Of a DNA stretch of 64,000 nucleotides, positions 1 through 8,923 are shown piece by piece. Numbering within the stretch: position 1 is the stretch's first letter; each line of letters opens with the position of its first letter. This stretch comes from Rhizobium sp. Leaf453 (GTDB lineage: Bacteria; Pseudomonadota; Alphaproteobacteria; Rhizobiales; Rhizobiaceae): contig NZ_LMRG01000027.1 in assembly GCF_001425605.1 (NCBI RefSeq), positions 8,001-72,000 of the forward strand. The letters run 5' to 3'. Both the position numbers and the translations under genes were made by a program. Below the pieces are notes generated by a model. It had not been told where the DNA came from, did no database searches, and worked only from the letters and a program-made list of their open reading frames with translations.

Positions 1-97
1 TTCGAGACCTTGCGCGGCTAGGTCTCGTACAATGAGGCCGGCGTCGGGAAAGCGCCGGCTGTCACCGCATCGTGATGAAACCGGACAGCGTACCCCG

Positions 98-126
98 TTG
101 ACGGATCAGTGCCCCGGCTTAGGCTG
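98..126 (+). promoter_or_regulatory. possible sigma-70 promoter for ynjBCD-hrpB
   Basis: TTGACG at 98-103 is followed after about 16-17 bases by a weak TAGGCT/AGGCTG element (120-126), about 30 bases before the ynjB start. The -35 is good and the -10 poor, so this is tentative. Two short hairpins lie further upstream (arms 3-9/21-27 and 37-43/53-59), neither followed by a T-run. Confidence 0.25.
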
Positions 127-154
127 AGGGTCTTTCGACACGGGTGGAGGCATC

Positions 155-1393
155 ATGGTCACGTCAATCCGGCGCCTTCTGGCGGCAGCGTCACTCGTCG
201 CTTTGGCCGGGCTTTCCAATATAAGCATCGCGGGCGCCACGGATGCAGCCAGGTGGGATGAGGTGCTGACTGAAGCGCGCGGGCAAACCGTCTATTTCAA
301 TGCCTGGGGCGGATCGGAAAACATCAACGCCTATATCCGCTGGGCAGGCGACGAAGTGAAGGCGCGATTCGGGGTCACCGTCGTCCAGGTCAAGCTCGAC
401 GACACAGCCAAGGCGGTCTCGACAGTGCTGGCCGAGAAAACCGCCGGCCGCGACAAGGACGGCTCGGTCGACCTCATCTGGATCAACGGCGAGAATTTCG
501 CCGCTATGAAACGGCAAGACCTGCTGTTTTCGCCAGGCTGGGCGACGAAGTTGCCAAACTGGCCACTTGCCGACATCCGCAACCAGCCGACGATCACCAC
601 CGATTTCACCATTCCGACCGAGGGGCTGGAAAGCCCGTGGGGTGCGGCCAAGCTGGTGTTCTTTCATGACGAAACCCGAACGCCGAAGAACGAGCTGCCG
701 GATTCGACGTCCGGTCTTCTCTCCTGGGCAAAGGCACATCCAGGGAAATTTTCCTATCCGCAGCCACCGGATTTCATGGGCACGACGTTCCTGAAGCAGG
801 TGCTGAGCGAGACGATCGCCGACAAGGCGAAGCTGCAGAAGCCGGTCGACGAAACGACATTCGCCCAGGATACGGCACCGCTGTTTGCCTATCTCGATCA
901 GCTCAATCCTCTGCTCTGGCGCAAGGGCAAGGCTTTTCCGCAAAACTATCCGGACATGAAGCAGAAGCTCGCCGATGGCGAACTCGACATCATCTTCGCC
1001 TTCAACCCCGCAGAAGCGTCGGCAGGGATCGCCGCCGGGGAACTGCCGAATACGGTCCGGTCCTTCGTCTTTTCCGGCGGCACGCTGGGGAATACGCATT
1101 TCGTGGCCATTCCCTACAATGCCAAGGCCAAGGCCGGCGCACTGGTTCTGGCCAATTTCCTGCTGTCGCCGGAAGCCCAGCTTCGCAAACAGGATCCGAA
1201 AATCTGGGGCGATCCGACGGTTCTGGACATGGCCGCGCTTCCGGACGCGGACAGGGCGGCGTTCCAGGCGCTCGATCTGGGCGTCGCGACGCTGTCGCCC
1301 GACAGGCTCGGTCCCGCCTTGCCCGAACCGCATCCGGACTGGATGACCCGGATCGAGGCGGAATGGATCAAGCGGTATGGGGCGGCAAACTGA
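155..1393 (+). CDS. ynjB: ABC transporter substrate-binding protein, YnjB family
   Basis: Periplasmic solute-binding subunit of an ABC importer. The N-terminus (about residues 1-28) has an RR pair, a hydrophobic core and small residues before the mature part, so it is exported. The body resembles the E. coli YnjB family (about 390 residues; 412 here), including an 'NAWGGS' stretch near residue 50 and an 'LIWINGENF' stretch near residue 108. The family's ligand is not established; a relation to thiamine/iron-type binding proteins is family knowledge, not visible here. GGAGG at 146-150 supports the ATG at 155. The gene overlaps the permease frame and heads a ynjB-C-D unit that runs on into hrpB. 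Confidence 0.85.
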   Translation: MVTSIRRLLAAASLVALAGLSNISIAGATDAARWDEVLTEARGQTVYFNAWGGSENINAYIRWAGDEVKARFGVTVVQVKLDDTAKAVSTVLAEKTAGRDKDGSVDLIWINGENFAAMKRQDLLFSPGWATKLPNWPLADIRNQPTITTDFTIPTEGLESPWGAAKLVFFHDETRTPKNELPDSTSGLLSWAKAHPGKFSYPQPPDFMGTTFLKQVLSETIADKAKLQKPVDETTFAQDTAPLFAYLDQLNPLLWRKGKAFPQNYPDMKQKLADGELDIIFAFNPAEASAGIAAGELPNTVRSFVFSGGTLGNTHFVAIPYNAKAKAGALVLANFLLSPEAQLRKQDPKIWGDPTVLDMAALPDADRAAFQALDLGVATLSPDRLGPALPEPHPDWMTRIEAEWIKRYGAAN

Positions 1394-1424
1394 GCAGGTT
1401 CGGCTGCGGAAAGATGCTCACAGG

Positions 1425-3095
1425 ATGAGACGTTCCGCGCTCTCCGATATCGTTCTCGTCTGCATCGGCCTTCCGGTCTTGTTGGGACTAATCGGCACGA
1501 TTGCTCCGGCTTTCGGCTACCTGCCTGCGCTCGGCGGCAATCACCTGACTGTCGAACCGTTCCGCATGCTGCTCACCGAACCGCATCTTCTGCGTTCCGC
1601 GCTGATCAGTCTTACGACCGGGCTGGTGACGACGGCGGTATCATTGGTTCTGGTGATGTTGTTCACCGCCGGTTATGCGGGAACGCGGACATTCTCGCGC
1701 ATCCAGCATCTGGTGTCGCCGCTTCTGTCCGTCCCACATGCGGCCGCCGCATTCGGGCTTGCCTTTCTCGTCGCGCCGTCCGGCCTGCTGCTGCGGCTCG
1801 TTTCGCCGGGGCTGAGCGGGTTTACGAGCCCACCCGACTGGCTCATCCCGCAGGATGCCTTCGGATTGACGATGATGGCGGGTCTCATCGCCAAGGAAAT
1901 GCCGTTTCTCTTCCTGGTGACGCTGGCGGCCCTGCCGCAGGTGCCGCTTGCCCAGACGCGGCAGCTGGTGGCGAGCCTCGGATATGGCCGCGTTCGCGGC
2001 TTTCTCGTCGGAATCTGGCCGCTCGTTTACCGGCAAATCCGCCTGCCGGTCTTCGCGGTGATCGCCTATGCGACGTCGGTGGTTGATGTCGCCGTCATTC
2101 TCGGGCCGAGCCTGCCGGCACCGCTTTCGGTGCGCATCGCCGACTGGATGACGGACAGCGATCTCGGCATGCGGTTTCTGGCGTCGGCCGGCGCTGTGCT
2201 GCAACTCGGCGTGACGGTTGCGGCAATGGTCTTGTGGCGGATCGCCGAGGCGGCGGGCAGCGTCCTTCTCCGGTCCATGTCGAAATCCGGACGTCGCGGG
2301 ACCGACGACCGCCTGGTTCGCTGGAGTGCCTGCGCCGGCATGGCGCTGTCGGCGGCAACCGTCTTTTCGGGTCTGCTGGTTCTGTTGCTGTGGTCGATTG
2401 CCGGTCTCTGGCCGTTTCCGGCCGCACTCCCCCAAAGCCTGACCTTGCTCCCCTGGATTCGCGCCTTGCCGCAGATTGCGACTCCGATCCTGATGACGCT
2501 TGCCCTTTCAGCCGGCGCGGGCGCAATCGCCGTCCTGCTGGTGATCGGCCTTCTCTGGCAGAATCGGTTTCAGGGTCGTCGCGCCTTTCAGCTTGTTCTC
2601 TATATGCCGCTGATCGTTCCGCAGATCTGTTTCCTGTTCGGTATCCAGATTTTCGGTCTAATCCTCGGGCTGCAAGCCTCCTTTCCGTTGCTGCTGTTCG
2701 TCCATCTGATCTTCGTGCTGCCCTATGTCTTTCTTTCGCTGTCGGCGCCCTGGCAGGCGCTTGACACACGTTACGAGCAGATGGCCGCCGCACTCGGGGC
2801 CGGTCCGTGGCGGATCCTGCTGCGTATTCGCCTGCCGATGCTGACGCGCGCCTGGCTGACGGCCTTCGCGATCGGCTTTGCGGTTTCCATCGGGCTCTAT
2901 CTGCCGACGCTCTTGATCGGCGCCGGGCGGATCACCACCATCACCACCGAGGCCGTCGCCCTGTCCTCGGGCGGCGACCGGCGGGTCATCAGCGTCTATG
3001 CATTGCTGCAGGCGCTGTTGCCTTTCATCGGATTTCTGATTGCGTCGCTGGTGCCGCGCTTGCTATTCCGCCACCGGCGCGTAATGAGGATTTGA
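1425..3095 (+). CDS. ynjC: ABC transporter permease, YnjC family
   Basis: Inner-membrane permease with two fused halves, each with several hydrophobic helices, matching the YnjC layout (about 510 residues in E. coli; 556 here). Both halves carry an EAA-loop-like stretch: 'LVASLGYGRVRGF' in the first, and 'MAAALGAGPWRILLRIRLP' in the second. The open frame begins at 1377 inside ynjB, but that ATG lacks a clear Shine-Dalgarno; the ATG at 1425 follows a GGAAAG motif and starts a normal membrane N-terminus, so I chose it. The stop touches the ATPase start (TGAATG). It partners with YnjB and YnjD. Confidence 0.82.
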   Translation: MRRSALSDIVLVCIGLPVLLGLIGTIAPAFGYLPALGGNHLTVEPFRMLLTEPHLLRSALISLTTGLVTTAVSLVLVMLFTAGYAGTRTFSRIQHLVSPLLSVPHAAAAFGLAFLVAPSGLLLRLVSPGLSGFTSPPDWLIPQDAFGLTMMAGLIAKEMPFLFLVTLAALPQVPLAQTRQLVASLGYGRVRGFLVGIWPLVYRQIRLPVFAVIAYATSVVDVAVILGPSLPAPLSVRIADWMTDSDLGMRFLASAGAVLQLGVTVAAMVLWRIAEAAGSVLLRSMSKSGRRGTDDRLVRWSACAGMALSAATVFSGLLVLLLWSIAGLWPFPAALPQSLTLLPWIRALPQIATPILMTLALSAGAGAIAVLLVIGLLWQNRFQGRRAFQLVLYMPLIVPQICFLFGIQIFGLILGLQASFPLLLFVHLIFVLPYVFLSLSAPWQALDTRYEQMAAALGAGPWRILLRIRLPMLTRAWLTAFAIGFAVSIGLYLPTLLIGAGRITTITTEAVALSSGGDRRVISVYALLQALLPFIGFLIASLVPRLLFRHRRVMRI

Positions 3096-3755
3096 ATGAA
3101 CCCGGACGGCAAGACAGACGGCCTGCAGCTCAGGCAGATAGCGATCAGCCTCGCCGGCAAGCCCCTGCTTAGTCTGTCGGCAACCGTTCGCCCGGGCGAA
3201 ATTCTTGCTGTCATGGGGCGGTCCGGCTCCGGTAAGTCGGCCCTGCTTTCCTATCTCGGCGGCTTTCTTGATCCTGCCTTTGCCGCCAGCGGGGAGATTC
3301 TGATTGACGGCAGAGATCTGACCGAGATTTCCGCCGAAAAGCGCGGGGCTGGCATGCTGTTTCAGGATGCCCTGCTGTTTCCGCATCTCTCGGTGGGCGA
3401 CAATCTCATGTTCGGCCTGTCATCGACCATTCGCGGTGCGAGCGAGCGGCGTCGTCTGGTCGAACAGGCCCTCGTCGAAATCGAGCTCGGCGATTTCTTC
3501 GACCGGGACCCGGCGACGCTTTCGGGTGGTCAGAAGGCTCGCGTGGCGCTGCAGCGGACCTTGCTGTCAGCACCGCGCCTCCTGCTGCTCGACGAACCCT
3601 TTTCAAAGCTGGACGCCGATCTCCGGCAACAAATTCGCGATCTGGTTTTCACGCGGACAAAGGCGTTGAAGCTGCCGGTCGTGCTGGTTACCCATGATCG
3701 ATCGGATGCGCTTGCCGCTGGCGGTCAAACGATCACCATCGGGAGCGAACCGTGA
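3096..3755 (+). CDS. ynjD: ABC transporter ATP-binding protein, YnjD family
   Basis: Cytoplasmic ATPase powering the YnjBC importer. Visible motifs in order: Walker A 'GRSGSGKS' (41-48), Q-loop 'LFQD' (88-91), signature 'LSGGQ' (142-146), Walker B 'LLLLDEP' (162-168) and an H-loop 'VTHD' near the C-terminus. At 219 residues it is a minimal ABC ATPase without extra regulatory domain, as in E. coli YnjD. Its start abuts the ynjC stop and its own stop is buried in the hrpB start (GTGA, 4-base overlap), so the genes are translationally linked. Confidence 0.9.
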   Translation: MNPDGKTDGLQLRQIAISLAGKPLLSLSATVRPGEILAVMGRSGSGKSALLSYLGGFLDPAFAASGEILIDGRDLTEISAEKRGAGMLFQDALLFPHLSVGDNLMFGLSSTIRGASERRRLVEQALVEIELGDFFDRDPATLSGGQKARVALQRTLLSAPRLLLLDEPFSKLDADLRQQIRDLVFTRTKALKLPVVLVTHDRSDALAAGGQTITIGSEP

Positions 3756-6220
3756 GTACGATCGAGACCCTGCCCGACCTGCCGGTGCGCGCCATCCTGC
3801 CTGCGCTCGGCGAAGCCCTGGCGAAATCACCGGCCGTGGTCCTGTCTGCACCGCCCGGCGCCGGCAAGACGACCCTGGTGCCTTTGTTTCTCCTGAGCCA
3901 GGACTGGCGCGGCGATGGGCGGGTCATCCTGCTCGAGCCGCGCCGGCTGGCTGCTCGCGCCGTCGCGGGCCGCATGGCGAGCCTGCTCGACGAAACCGTT
4001 GGGGAAACCGTCGGCTATCGGATGCGCCTCGATAGCCGGATATCGGCCAGAACGCGGATCGAAGTGGTGACCGAGGGCGTCTTTGCCCGCATGCTGCTGG
4101 ACGATCCGGAACTGCCCGGCGTGGCCGCCGTGCTGTTCGACGAATTTCACGAACGTTCGCTCGATGCGGATTTCGGGCTGGCGCTGGCGCTGGATGTGCA
4201 GCAGGCGTTGCGCGACGACCTGAAACTGATCGTCATGTCGGCGACGCTGGATGTCGGCCGTGTCCAGCAGTTGCTGGGCAATGCCCCCGTCATTGAAAGT
4301 CTTGGCCGCAGCTTTCCGGTGGATGTGCGCTATCAGGAACGACCGCCTACCGAACGGATCGAGGATGCAGTGACCCGCGCGATCGTCGAGGCGCACCGGA
4401 CGGAAACGGGCTCGATCCTCGCTTTTCTGCCGGGACAGGCCGAAATCGCCCGCACCGCCGAGCGACTGGAGGGCCGGTTCGGGCCGGAAACCATCGTCAC
4501 GCCGCTGTTCGGCAACTTGAGCCAGAAGGAGCAGGACGCGGCGATCCGTCCGGCTGCAGTCGGCACCCGCAAGATCGTGCTGGCGACCTCCATCGCCGAA
4601 ACCTCGATCACCATCGACGGCGTGCGCATCGTCATCGACAGCGGCTTGCAGCGCTTACCGGCCTTCGAGGCATCGACCGGCATTACCCGGCTCGAGACCG
4701 TGCGGGTTTCGCGCGCATCGGCTGACCAGCGGGCGGGGCGTGCCGGGCGAACGGAGCTGGGCATCGCGATCCGGCTGTGGCATCAGGGCCAGACGGCAGC
4801 CCTTCCGGCCTTCACGCCACCGCAGATCCTCGCAAGCGATCTCTCCGGGCTGGTGCTCGATCTCGCCCATTGGGGCGTCACCGACCCCTCCGGTCTTGCC
4901 TTTCTGGATCCGCCGCCAACTACGACCTGGCAGGAGGCAAAGGCGCTTCTGGTCCAGCTCGGGGCGCTCGATGCGAGCGGAGCGTTGACGGCGCGCGGCA
5001 AGCAGATCAGGCAACTGGCCTTGCCGCCCCGCCTTGCCGCAATGGCCGTATCCGCGGCCGGGGATGGCCAGGCGGAGGAAGCCTGCCTTCTCGCCGTTCT
5101 GCTGACCGAACAGGGATTGGGCGGAAACAGCATCGATCTCGAGGATCGGCTTCGCCGCTTCAAGACGGAGCGCGGCGATCGGGCTGAAGCCTCCCGTGGT
5201 CTTGCCCGGCGCATGGCGAAATCCCTGAGCGCCGGAAAACAATCCGGCGATCCCGTGCAGCCGGGCGTTCTGCTGATGCAAGCCTTTCCGGATCGGATTG
5301 CGCTGCAACGGGGCGGACGCGGTCGATTCGTCATGGCCAACGGCCGCGGTGCGGAATTGCCGGACACCGAACGGCTGGCGGGCAGTGCGATGATTGTTAT
5401 TGCCGATCTCACCGGACGCGCCGGTGGCCAGCGCATTCTCGCGGCAACCGAAATTTCCCGCTCCGATGTCGAGGCGGATATGCCGCAGGCGATCGTACGC
5501 GAAGACCAGACCTTCTTCGACCGGCCGAGCCGGCAGGTGCGTGCCCGGCGGGTAACCCGGCTCGGCGCCATCGTCTTCGAAGAGTCACCGCTGCCCAAGC
5601 CGAAGGGCGAGCCAGCCGCAAGGGCGCTGGCCGAAGGCGTGCGCCAGCTCGGTCTTGCCGTGCTCCCCTTCTCGAAGGAAGCGGCGCAGCTGCGCGACCG
5701 GATCGGCTTTCTCCACCGCACGATCGGCGAGCCCTGGCCGGATATGTCAGATGACGCGCTGCTGTCTCGCATGGATGAGTGGTTCATTCCGTTCCAGGGC
5801 GAGGCGCGCGGCATCGACGACATCCATTCCGGCACCCTGTCCGAAGGCCTGCAGGCGCTGGTGCCGCAGGAGGTCTCGCGTGATCTTGCTCGCCTCGCAC
5901 CGACGCATTTCGAGGCACCGACCGGCCAGCGGCACCCGATCCACTACGATGGCGACGAGCCGTTGCTTTCGATCCGCGTGCAGGAACTGTTCGGGCTGAA
6001 GACGCATCCGGCCATCGGCGGCGGGCGCCTGCCACTGCTGCTGGAACTGATATCCCCCGGCCACAAGCCGATCCAGACAACACGCGACCTGCCGGGTTTT
6101 TGGGCCGGCTCCTGGAAGGACGTGCGCGCCGACATGCGCGGCCGTTATCCGCGTCATCCCTGGCCTGAAGATCCGGCCAATGCCGCTCCGACGACACGGG
6201 CGAAACCGCGTGGTACATGA
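3752..6220 (+). CDS. hrpB: ATP-dependent RNA helicase HrpB (DEAH family)
   Basis: DExH helicase of the HrpB family, 822 residues, close to the usual 800-850. Motif I 'GAGKT' (36-40), DEFH with the following ERS (130-136), 'SAT' (163-165) and motif VI 'QRAGRAGRT' (about 326-334) are intact, so the ATPase core should be active. The C-terminal third matches the HrpB-specific extension. Cellular role is not settled; an RNA-helicase role is inferred from the DEAH class. Translation starts at GTG (3752), overlapping the ynjD stop by 4 bases, which puts a helicase in a transporter operon. actS follows after 31 bases. Confidence 0.92.
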   Translation: MSTIETLPDLPVRAILPALGEALAKSPAVVLSAPPGAGKTTLVPLFLLSQDWRGDGRVILLEPRRLAARAVAGRMASLLDETVGETVGYRMRLDSRISARTRIEVVTEGVFARMLLDDPELPGVAAVLFDEFHERSLDADFGLALALDVQQALRDDLKLIVMSATLDVGRVQQLLGNAPVIESLGRSFPVDVRYQERPPTERIEDAVTRAIVEAHRTETGSILAFLPGQAEIARTAERLEGRFGPETIVTPLFGNLSQKEQDAAIRPAAVGTRKIVLATSIAETSITIDGVRIVIDSGLQRLPAFEASTGITRLETVRVSRASADQRAGRAGRTELGIAIRLWHQGQTAALPAFTPPQILASDLSGLVLDLAHWGVTDPSGLAFLDPPPTTTWQEAKALLVQLGALDASGALTARGKQIRQLALPPRLAAMAVSAAGDGQAEEACLLAVLLTEQGLGGNSIDLEDRLRRFKTERGDRAEASRGLARRMAKSLSAGKQSGDPVQPGVLLMQAFPDRIALQRGGRGRFVMANGRGAELPDTERLAGSAMIVIADLTGRAGGQRILAATEISRSDVEADMPQAIVREDQTFFDRPSRQVRARRVTRLGAIVFEESPLPKPKGEPAARALAEGVRQLGLAVLPFSKEAAQLRDRIGFLHRTIGEPWPDMSDDALLSRMDEWFIPFQGEARGIDDIHSGTLSEGLQALVPQEVSRDLARLAPTHFEAPTGQRHPIHYDGDEPLLSIRVQELFGLKTHPAIGGGRLPLLLELISPGHKPIQTTRDLPGFWAGSWKDVRADMRGRYPRHPWPEDPANAAPTTRAKPRGT

Positions 6221-6251
6221 CAGGATAATGCGCACCATGACAGGAACCCGG

Positions 6252-7556
6252 ATGACAACGGCAGCACTCGAGGCAGACGATTCGACCACAAGCCGGGTCC
6301 TGCGCCTGCAAACCATTGTCCGCCTGCGCTGGCTCGCGGTCGGCGGACAATCGATCGCGGTGGTCATCGTCGCCTTCTGGCTCAGGTTCCCGCTGCCGCT
6401 GATTGCCTGCTGCTCGCTGATCGCGTTTCTCGCCTGGGTGAATGCCTATCTCACCATCCGCTATCCGCCGACGCACCGGCTGCAGCCGCCAGCCGCCTTC
6501 GCGCTGCTCGGCATTGATCTTGCCCAACTGACAGCCTTGCTGTTCATCACCGGCGGTCTATCCAATCCCTTCGCGCCGCTCGTCTGCGTGCCGGTGATCA
6601 TTTCCTCGACCTCACAGCCCAAATGGCACAGCATCGCGCTCGCCAGCCTTGCGCTGGTCGGCGTGACAGCACTCGCCTTCTCGCCCTTTCCGCTGCCCTG
6701 GTATCCGGGTGTGGTGCTGATGGTGCCGTCGGTCCTGACCGCCGGCTTCTGGTTCGCCATCGTCTCGACTACGGTCTTTGCCGCCTTCTATACCTACCGT
6801 GTCTCGCTGGAAGCCAGCGAGCTGTCGGAAGCGCTGGCAGCAACCGAACTGGTGCTGCAACGGGAAAAGCACCTGTCGCAGCTCGATGGCCTTGCCGCCG
6901 CCGCCGCACACGAACTCGGCACACCGCTCGCGACCATCAGCGTCGTGGCCAAGGAAATGGAGCGTGAACTCGGCAACGACCCGCGATTCGGCGAGGACGT
7001 CCACCTCCTGCGCAGTCAGAGCGAACGTTGCCGTGACATCCTTCGCCGGCTGACAACGCTGTCCTCGGAGGACGAAGCGCATATGCGCCATCTGCCGCTG
7101 TCCTCGCTGATCGAGGAGGTGATGGCGCCGCATCGCGAATTCGGCATCCAGATCAAACTGGTCGAAAAGGGCAACCGCGCCACCGAGCCGGTCGGCGCCC
7201 GCAATGCCGGCATCCTCTATGGGCTGGGCAACCTTCTGGAAAACGCGGTCGATTATGCCAAGAAGGAAGTGACGGTCACCGTCAACCACACGGCGGAGAT
7301 CGTCTCGGTGACAATCGAGGACGATGGTGACGGCTATGCGCCCGACATCCTGAGCCGTATCGGCGAGCCCTATGTGACCAAGCGGCAGAAGGATGACAGC
7401 GCCGGCGGCCTCGGCCTTGGCCTTTTCATCGCCAAGACGCTGCTGGAGCGTTCGGGCGCCAAGCTGACCTTCGAAAATGGAGGTCCAGAACGGCCCGGTG
7501 CGCGCGTCAGCGTCGAATGGCCGCGCATTCTGATGGATGTTAAGCTCGGAAAATGA
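6252..7556 (+). CDS. actS: redox sensor histidine kinase ActS/RegB
   Basis: Membrane sensor kinase of the RegB/PrrB/ActS family, controlling redox- and acid-responsive genes through ActR. The N-terminal half has about six hydrophobic segments and the family's quinone-site-like 'GGLSNPF'. The H-box 'AAAAHELGTPL' places the phospho-accepting His at residue 220, and Cys260 in 'SERCRDIL' lines up with the redox-active cysteine of RegB (Cys265 in Rhodobacter, family knowledge). The ATPase domain retains N, 'DDGDGY' and 'GGLGLGLFIA' motifs. In-frame ATGs at 6180, 6228 and 6237 precede; I chose 6252, which follows AGGAA, giving 434 residues. It pairs with actR downstream. Confidence 0.9.
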   Translation: MTTAALEADDSTTSRVLRLQTIVRLRWLAVGGQSIAVVIVAFWLRFPLPLIACCSLIAFLAWVNAYLTIRYPPTHRLQPPAAFALLGIDLAQLTALLFITGGLSNPFAPLVCVPVIISSTSQPKWHSIALASLALVGVTALAFSPFPLPWYPGVVLMVPSVLTAGFWFAIVSTTVFAAFYTYRVSLEASELSEALAATELVLQREKHLSQLDGLAAAAAHELGTPLATISVVAKEMERELGNDPRFGEDVHLLRSQSERCRDILRRLTTLSSEDEAHMRHLPLSSLIEEVMAPHREFGIQIKLVEKGNRATEPVGARNAGILYGLGNLLENAVDYAKKEVTVTVNHTAEIVSVTIEDDGDGYAPDILSRIGEPYVTKRQKDDSAGGLGLGLFIAKTLLERSGAKLTFENGGPERPGARVSVEWPRILMDVKLGK

Positions 7557-7557
7557 C

Positions 7558-7596
7558 TTTACGGCGTTTGGAACCGCGAATAAGCGACGCTACATA
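7558..7596 (+). promoter_or_regulatory. possible promoter between actS and actR
   Basis: TTTGGA at 7567-7572 and TACATA at 7591-7596 are 18 bases apart, in the 75-base gap before actR. The spacing is usable but the -35 is weak, so actR may be made both from an actS-actR transcript and from its own start. The Shine-Dalgarno AAGGA precedes the actR ATG. Confidence 0.25.
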
Positions 7597-7631
7597 GAAT
7601 CAGCAGGACGACTGCATTCAAGGATGACGAC

Positions 7632-8198
7632 ATGACGGACAAACTCAGCGAATCCGATGCCGCTTTGATCGGTCAGGACACCACGCTTCTGATCGTGGAT
7701 GATGATGCGCCCTTCCTGCGTCGCCTGGCCCGCGCCATGGAAACGCGCGGCTTTTCCGTCGATATCGCCGAATCGGTCGCCGAGGGCATCGCCAAGGCCA
7801 AGACCCGGCCGCCGAAATATGCCGTTGTCGATCTCAGACTCGGTGACGGCAGCGGTCTCGATGTGATCGAGGCGATCCGCGCCCGGCGCGACGATACCCG
7901 CATCATCATGCTGACCGGTTATGGCAATATCGCCACCGCCGTCAACGCGGTGAAACTGGGCGCTGTCGACTATCTCGCCAAGCCGGCCGATGCCGACGAC
8001 ATTTTCGCCGCCCTCGTCCAGCGCGCCGGAGAGCGCGCCGAACCGCCGGAAAATCCGATGTCAGCCGATCGTGTCCGCTGGGAACATATCCAGCGTGTCT
8101 ATGAAATGTGCGAGCGCAACGTTTCCGAGACCGCGCGCCGGCTGAACATGCATCGCCGTACGCTGCAGCGCATCCTGGCGAAACGCGCGCCTAAGTAA
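7632..8198 (+). CDS. actR: response regulator ActR/RegA
   Basis: Cytoplasmic DNA-binding response regulator partnered with ActS. The receiver domain has the acidic 'VDDD' cluster, the phospho-accepting Asp67 in 'AVVDLRLGDG', a Thr in 'MLTGYG' and Lys in 'LAKPAD'. A proline-containing linker leads to a Fis-type helix-turn-helix 'SETARRLNMHRRTLQRIL' at the C-terminus, nearly invariant across the RegA family. The 188-residue length is typical. In rhizobia the pair is linked to acid tolerance and to redox control of carbon, nitrogen and respiratory genes (established for the family). A good Shine-Dalgarno AAGGA precedes the ATG. Confidence 0.94.
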   Translation: MTDKLSESDAALIGQDTTLLIVDDDAPFLRRLARAMETRGFSVDIAESVAEGIAKAKTRPPKYAVVDLRLGDGSGLDVIEAIRARRDDTRIIMLTGYGNIATAVNAVKLGAVDYLAKPADADDIFAALVQRAGERAEPPENPMSADRVRWEHIQRVYEMCERNVSETARRLNMHRRTLQRILAKRAPK

Positions 8199-8208
8199 GG
8201 ATCACTGG

Positions 8209-8742
8209 CTAAACGTCGCCGTCGAGCGAGCCCGAGACGATCTCCTGCATGCGTGGGCTGGTGTCGCCGGCGCGATCGGCGGACCATTCGGCCAGCATCA
8301 GGCGTTGTGCCGCAACACGGGCGAAATTCAGCGAGACCGATTTGCGTGTCGGCGCGGCCAGCCGGTGTTCCGGCGCATCGCGGACCATTTCCGCATCGTA
8401 GCCATCCGACAACAACAGCCCGCATTCCTCCGGGAAGATATCGAGCGGCACGCCATTGTGCGTCGCAAAGAACAGCCGGTCGGAATGCATCCGGTAGTCC
8501 GGCCATTTGCGATCGACCCGAAAATCCTCGATCGAGGTCTTGATCTCGACGATCCAGATCTCGCCCTTGGGGGAAATCGAGATCAGATCCGCCCGCCGTC
8601 CGCTGGCCAGGGTCAGTTCCGGCAGCACCGCATGGCGCATTTCATGCAAGAATCGCTGCACCCCGCGACGCACCATCAGCGCGCGCTGCGACTGACGCCC
8701 GTCGATCAGGGGACTGTCGTTGTGGATAGAGAGAATCGCCAT
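8209..8742 (-). CDS. mmcB: MmcB family DNA repair protein
   Basis: 177-residue protein of the MmcB family (formerly DUF1052), with a PD-(D/E)XK nuclease-like core: 'GRRADLISI' followed by 'IWIVEIKTS' gives the D...ExK arrangement around residues 50-70. In Caulobacter, MmcB belongs to the mitomycin-C damage response and has been linked to the ImuABC mutasome (family knowledge). No imuA, imuB or dnaE2 is in this window, and I see no alphaproteobacterial LexA box (GTTC-N7-GTTC) upstream. It is convergent with actR, with only 10 bases between the stops and no terminator hairpin. Confidence 0.82.
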   Translation of the reverse strand: MAILSIHNDSPLIDGRQSQRALMVRRGVQRFLHEMRHAVLPELTLASGRRADLISISPKGEIWIVEIKTSIEDFRVDRKWPDYRMHSDRLFFATHNGVPLDIFPEECGLLLSDGYDAEMVRDAPEHRLAAPTRKSVSLNFARVAAQRLMLAEWSADRAGDTSPRMQEIVSGSLDGDV

Positions 8743-8923
8743 GCATTAAAGTCTGGCATAACCGGGCTTTTGTTGCAAAAAAACACTCCGTGGGGAATTC
8801 GATCTGTCCGGATGAAATGCTGCACCGCATTCACTTGCAATCGGGATATTAATCGAAAATAAACCATAATCACTGATGGTCGAGACGACCCAGATATTCT
8901 TAACTTCCTTTTAAGAGACACCC
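8743..8923. promoter_or_regulatory. divergent promoter region, mmcB / L,D-transpeptidase
   Basis: This AT-richer 181-base gap must drive both flanking genes. For the transpeptidase, TTGCAA at 8835-8840 with AATAAA at 8858-8863 (17-base spacer) is the best sigma-70-like pair. No convincing element was seen for mmcB. Confidence 0.35.

Noticed and set aside
1-21. Possible C-terminus of an upstream gene (six codons then TAG)
   Set aside because: Too short to support; only the stop codon position is suggestive.
1-154. TPP riboswitch before ynjB
   Set aside because: Looked for because thiamine transporters of related type have one; the conserved CTGAGA and ACCTGA blocks are not present.
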